A stretch of DNA of 64,000 bases from Elysia crispata (Eukaryota; Mollusca; Gastropoda; Plakobranchidae). This document shows positions 61,496-64,000 of this stretch, in pieces. How positions within the stretch are numbered: position 1 is the stretch's first letter; the number at the start of each line of letters is the position of its first letter. Location of the stretch: assembly GCA_033675545.1 (NCBI GenBank), contig JAWDGP010001389.1, positions 673,501-737,500 of the forward strand. Reading direction: 5' to 3'. Position numbers and translations under genes: made by a program. The notes beneath the pieces were generated by a model. The model worked only from the letters and a program-made list of their open reading frames with translations, did no database searches and was not told the origin of the DNA.

Positions 61496-62368
61496 TCTCC
61501 TAACGTCTTTAATCTTATACGGTCTGGCGTGATTCTAGGTTAATGACTGCTTCTGTTTTTGTATTAAATTTTATTTCATTAACAATCACTTGCTCCTTCG
61601 GATTCTTAGGTCTAACTTAATCTATCCCAGCCCAGCGTCGCTCGACTATCTTTTCTGTTATAACATCACCCCCAAAAAAGTCAACAAAATATAAAATTTT
61701 GTTTCTGAAATTTATCCTCTATGCACTGTATCATAACATTTTGACCATGACTTGGTGTCTTCTGTTAAACCAATATCAACAAACATGCCTCTCTAAACTT
61801 ACAGTCATAGAAATTGCTCTTTTGTCGAGTCCCTTGTTTAATTTTGACAAGGTGAAGCTATAGAGATAAGCATTTCTCAACGTTTCGAAGTCGCGTTTCA
61901 CCCAGTCGGAGATGAAAATCAAGTTATCGATCCCTAGAACATGACCTCACAAAAACGGTGATCTGATTAACAAGAAATACCAAATTTAGCTACGTTTTCA
62001 GCCTGGGGGAATAAAGAGAAAGAGAATCAAATGTGTTATAATCAGACAAGAAATCTACTGGATCGTTTGCTAATTAACTTTGGTGCAACTAATCAGCTTA
62101 CATTGGAGTCGATGTAAGTCCCATTGATTTCGTGACCAGAATTTTACTAATAATGACCGAAACATAATTTTTTCTCAAAGGATAAAAAGACATGGCTTAA
62201 GAGGGATAGACAAACGAGCAAATAATGAAAAGATGAAACGATGGAAAAGAGTGATACTGCATCGTTGTTAGGAATTTCCAAATGTCTAACGTTCATTAAT
62301 GAGGTGTCACATGACATAACAGATCTTATGAGGTGATTAGGGTACAATTTTTTCACTGTGATCCTCAG

Positions 62369-62540
62369 TTGAGCCAACCAATGGTTTCGTTTGTTTCATG
62401 CTTATTTAATGGGGCGCCAGTCACCTCAATTGAAGTAACCAATGGCTACGTTTGCTTTATTGTTAATTTGTCGGGTGACTGTCACCTTAATTGAACTAAC
62501 CGAAGGTTAATTGGTTTCATCAGACAACTGACCAATGAAG
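62369..62540. repeat. 61-bp tandem repeat, about 3 imperfect units
   Basis: TTGAGCCAACCAATGG, TTGAAGTAACCAATGG and TTGAACTAACCGAAGG begin at about 62369, 62430 and 62491, each followed by a TTYRTTTGYTTYAT-like segment and, in the first two, a CAGTCACC or CTGTCACC segment. Confidence 0.85.
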
Positions 62541-63168
62541 CGAACAGGCTTGTTTGGGGCAGAATTGGACGAAAAGAACCCCACTAGATCTGGGCTTGAA
62601 AGGTGCATCAGCTTAGATGAAGACTCCAGACCAGCTGGACGTGCTTACCAGGTCTGAAACTTCCATTCTACAAACAAATATTTCAGTAATTTACTACTTT
62701 GGACTTGGAACTTAATTTGTTTTAGTTTAACATTTGATTCTAAAAAAAAAGTATTAAAGAATTTTTAAAAACATCAAAACAAAACAATTTCACTTCAAGA
62801 AAAAGAAAATTAGACGTGAGATTGTTTCAAAACATGAAGAAAAAATATAGCTTACTGCATTTTTTCCATTTATAAACCAAACAAATTTCACGACATATTC
62901 CATGGTCCAGGCAAATTCAGACCACAACAGCATTTGTTCGTTGTGCGTGACCTCTGCGGCAAATATTTTTGCCTTTTTGTAAAGATACCCTGATGCATGT
63001 TGTAAGATCAAACAAGCGCATTTTCTCCTTTTTTCTATATGATTTAAGCATCACTCTACGAATTCTTAAAAAACAACAACCGGAGGAAGATGAGTTGAGA
63101 CGAAGGAAGCAAGGAGGGAAAGTTCCAGAAACTGCATCTTGATCACGCGCACATAATACAGACTGACG

Positions 63169-63176
63169 TGACGTCA
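63169..63176. promoter_or_regulatory. CRE-like palindrome TGACGTCA
   Basis: Perfect 8-bp CREB/ATF site, immediately preceded by TGACG. Four further copies occur in the window (24694, 46891, 47876, 54195). Function is not shown by sequence alone. Confidence 0.4.
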
Positions 63177-64000
63177 GAGAGCCGACCCTGTCGGTACAAC
63201 AGTCGGCGTGCTGGGAAGAACTGTGGCAAACCAAGCTAGTCAAGAGGTATAACTCTCGCCGAAAGTGATCGTTTGAGAAAAGTTAACTAGTCACCAGTTA
63301 GGAGAAATACTCCTAAGAACAATATTAGAATACTCATTGGCTAAAAGCAGCTTGATGTATTTTCTTACCTAATTTCCCTATGTAAAATTCTTGCAGATTA
63401 ACGAGATGTTAGACTAATAAAAAGGATTTTTGCTGAATTTAAAGGTAAAAAATTCTTTTTGACTACCCTCGATCAACACTCTATACTATGTACTATAAAA
63501 AAATCTTCAGTTATAGCTGAAAAGGCTTGTCGAAGATGTAAACACAAGAAATTGTTTATGATGGAAAAATTTGAAAACAAAATATTCCACTGACTCAAGA
63601 TATACTGTAAAAGTGTACAGAAAGAATACTCAGTCAGCTTCTATCTGCCTGACTGAATCAGTTCATCTATCCTGATACCAACCACCCCCCCTAAAAAAAA
63701 AAATATTAGATGATGCTAGACCATCAACTTTTCTGGTTACTCATTTAAGCTATTTTTTTTTATTTAGGAAATATGTAAATCCTGATTACTCCAAACTTAA
63801 TGGGCAAGTCAAGTTCCGATCGATAGTAACGCCGCAGAAGTAACACTCCGTAATAGAAGGAACATCAATGAAGAGAGTAATTGGGGTAATTTCTCCTGAC
63901 GATTCAGCCCCTGTGAGTCAGCAATGGGAAAAATACTTCTCACTATCAGTACAGCTGTTTGATTTATTCTGATGTCAGGAGGGGTGGAAAAACCAGAAGT

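Larger units (their letters stand above)
60931..64000 (-). other. Region upstream of the first visible GPCR exon
   Basis: Probably intron of the receptor gene, since TM1 has not yet appeared. It holds a 61-bp tandem repeat (62369-62540), two tRNA-like SINE candidates (61205-61270 minus; 61425-61495 plus) and a CRE-like palindrome at 63169-63176. I looked for a TM1-like hydrophobic exon on the minus strand and found none. Confidence 0.6.

Noticed and set aside
62790..63243. Minus-strand ORFs as a possible GPCR TM1 exon
   Set aside because: No 20-residue hydrophobic helix with the conserved TM1 Asn, and no donor in the required phase was found.

Overview
This is an animal genomic window, AT-rich, with short exons, GT-AG introns and dense microsatellites. 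All three genes lie on the minus strand. The receptor resembles peptide receptors common in lophotrochozoans, and the general texture fits a gastropod mollusc. The host call is inference; the gene identities rest on reading the exons directly.

Layout, right to left along the direction of transcription. (1) 60930 to 42850: the last five coding exons of a class A (rhodopsin-like) neuropeptide-type GPCR. TM2 to TM7 and a very long cytoplasmic tail are present; TM1 lies beyond the right edge. (2) 33222 to 25055: a complete nine-exon EIF2S2 gene, the beta subunit of translation initiation factor eIF2, 329 residues, with three lysine blocks and a C2-C2 zinc finger. (3) 22225 to the left edge: the first 14 coding exons of NSUN2, an RNA cytosine-5 methyltransferase. 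These hold the whole catalytic core with both catalytic cysteines (C263 and C313); the C-terminal third lies beyond the left edge. All exon junctions in the three models keep frame and have AG acceptors and GT donors.

The most striking object is an 8.0-kb array of exactly 267 units of 30 bp (10861-18870) inside NSUN2 intron 2. It has no net length change in any unit, keeps open reading frames on both strands, carries a 2,310-bp (77-unit) higher-order duplication, and has linked diagnostic variants. On the NSUN2 sense strand each unit is pyrimidine-rich and ends blocks in CAG, so the array is also several hundred potential decoy 3' splice sites. The long ORFs it generates are best explained by the repeat and not by a gene.

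Other non-genic structure: an internally deleted pogo-like DNA transposon with terminal inverted repeats in an NSUN2 intron; a roughly 138-bp tandem repeat in NSUN2 intron 1; two adjacent minisatellites (42 bp and 24 bp) and a 1.1-kb GA-rich cluster between EIF2S2 and the GPCR; a foldback MITE with a second diverged copy; an 18-copy, apparently perfect 29-bp array abutting a SINE-like repeat; a GTA/GCA triplet array filling more than half of a 486-bp GPCR intron; and several (GA)n/(CT)n tracts. The two complete-core genes both act in translation (tRNA modification and initiation) and sit about 2.8 kb apart on the same strand, but nothing shows that they are co-regulated.
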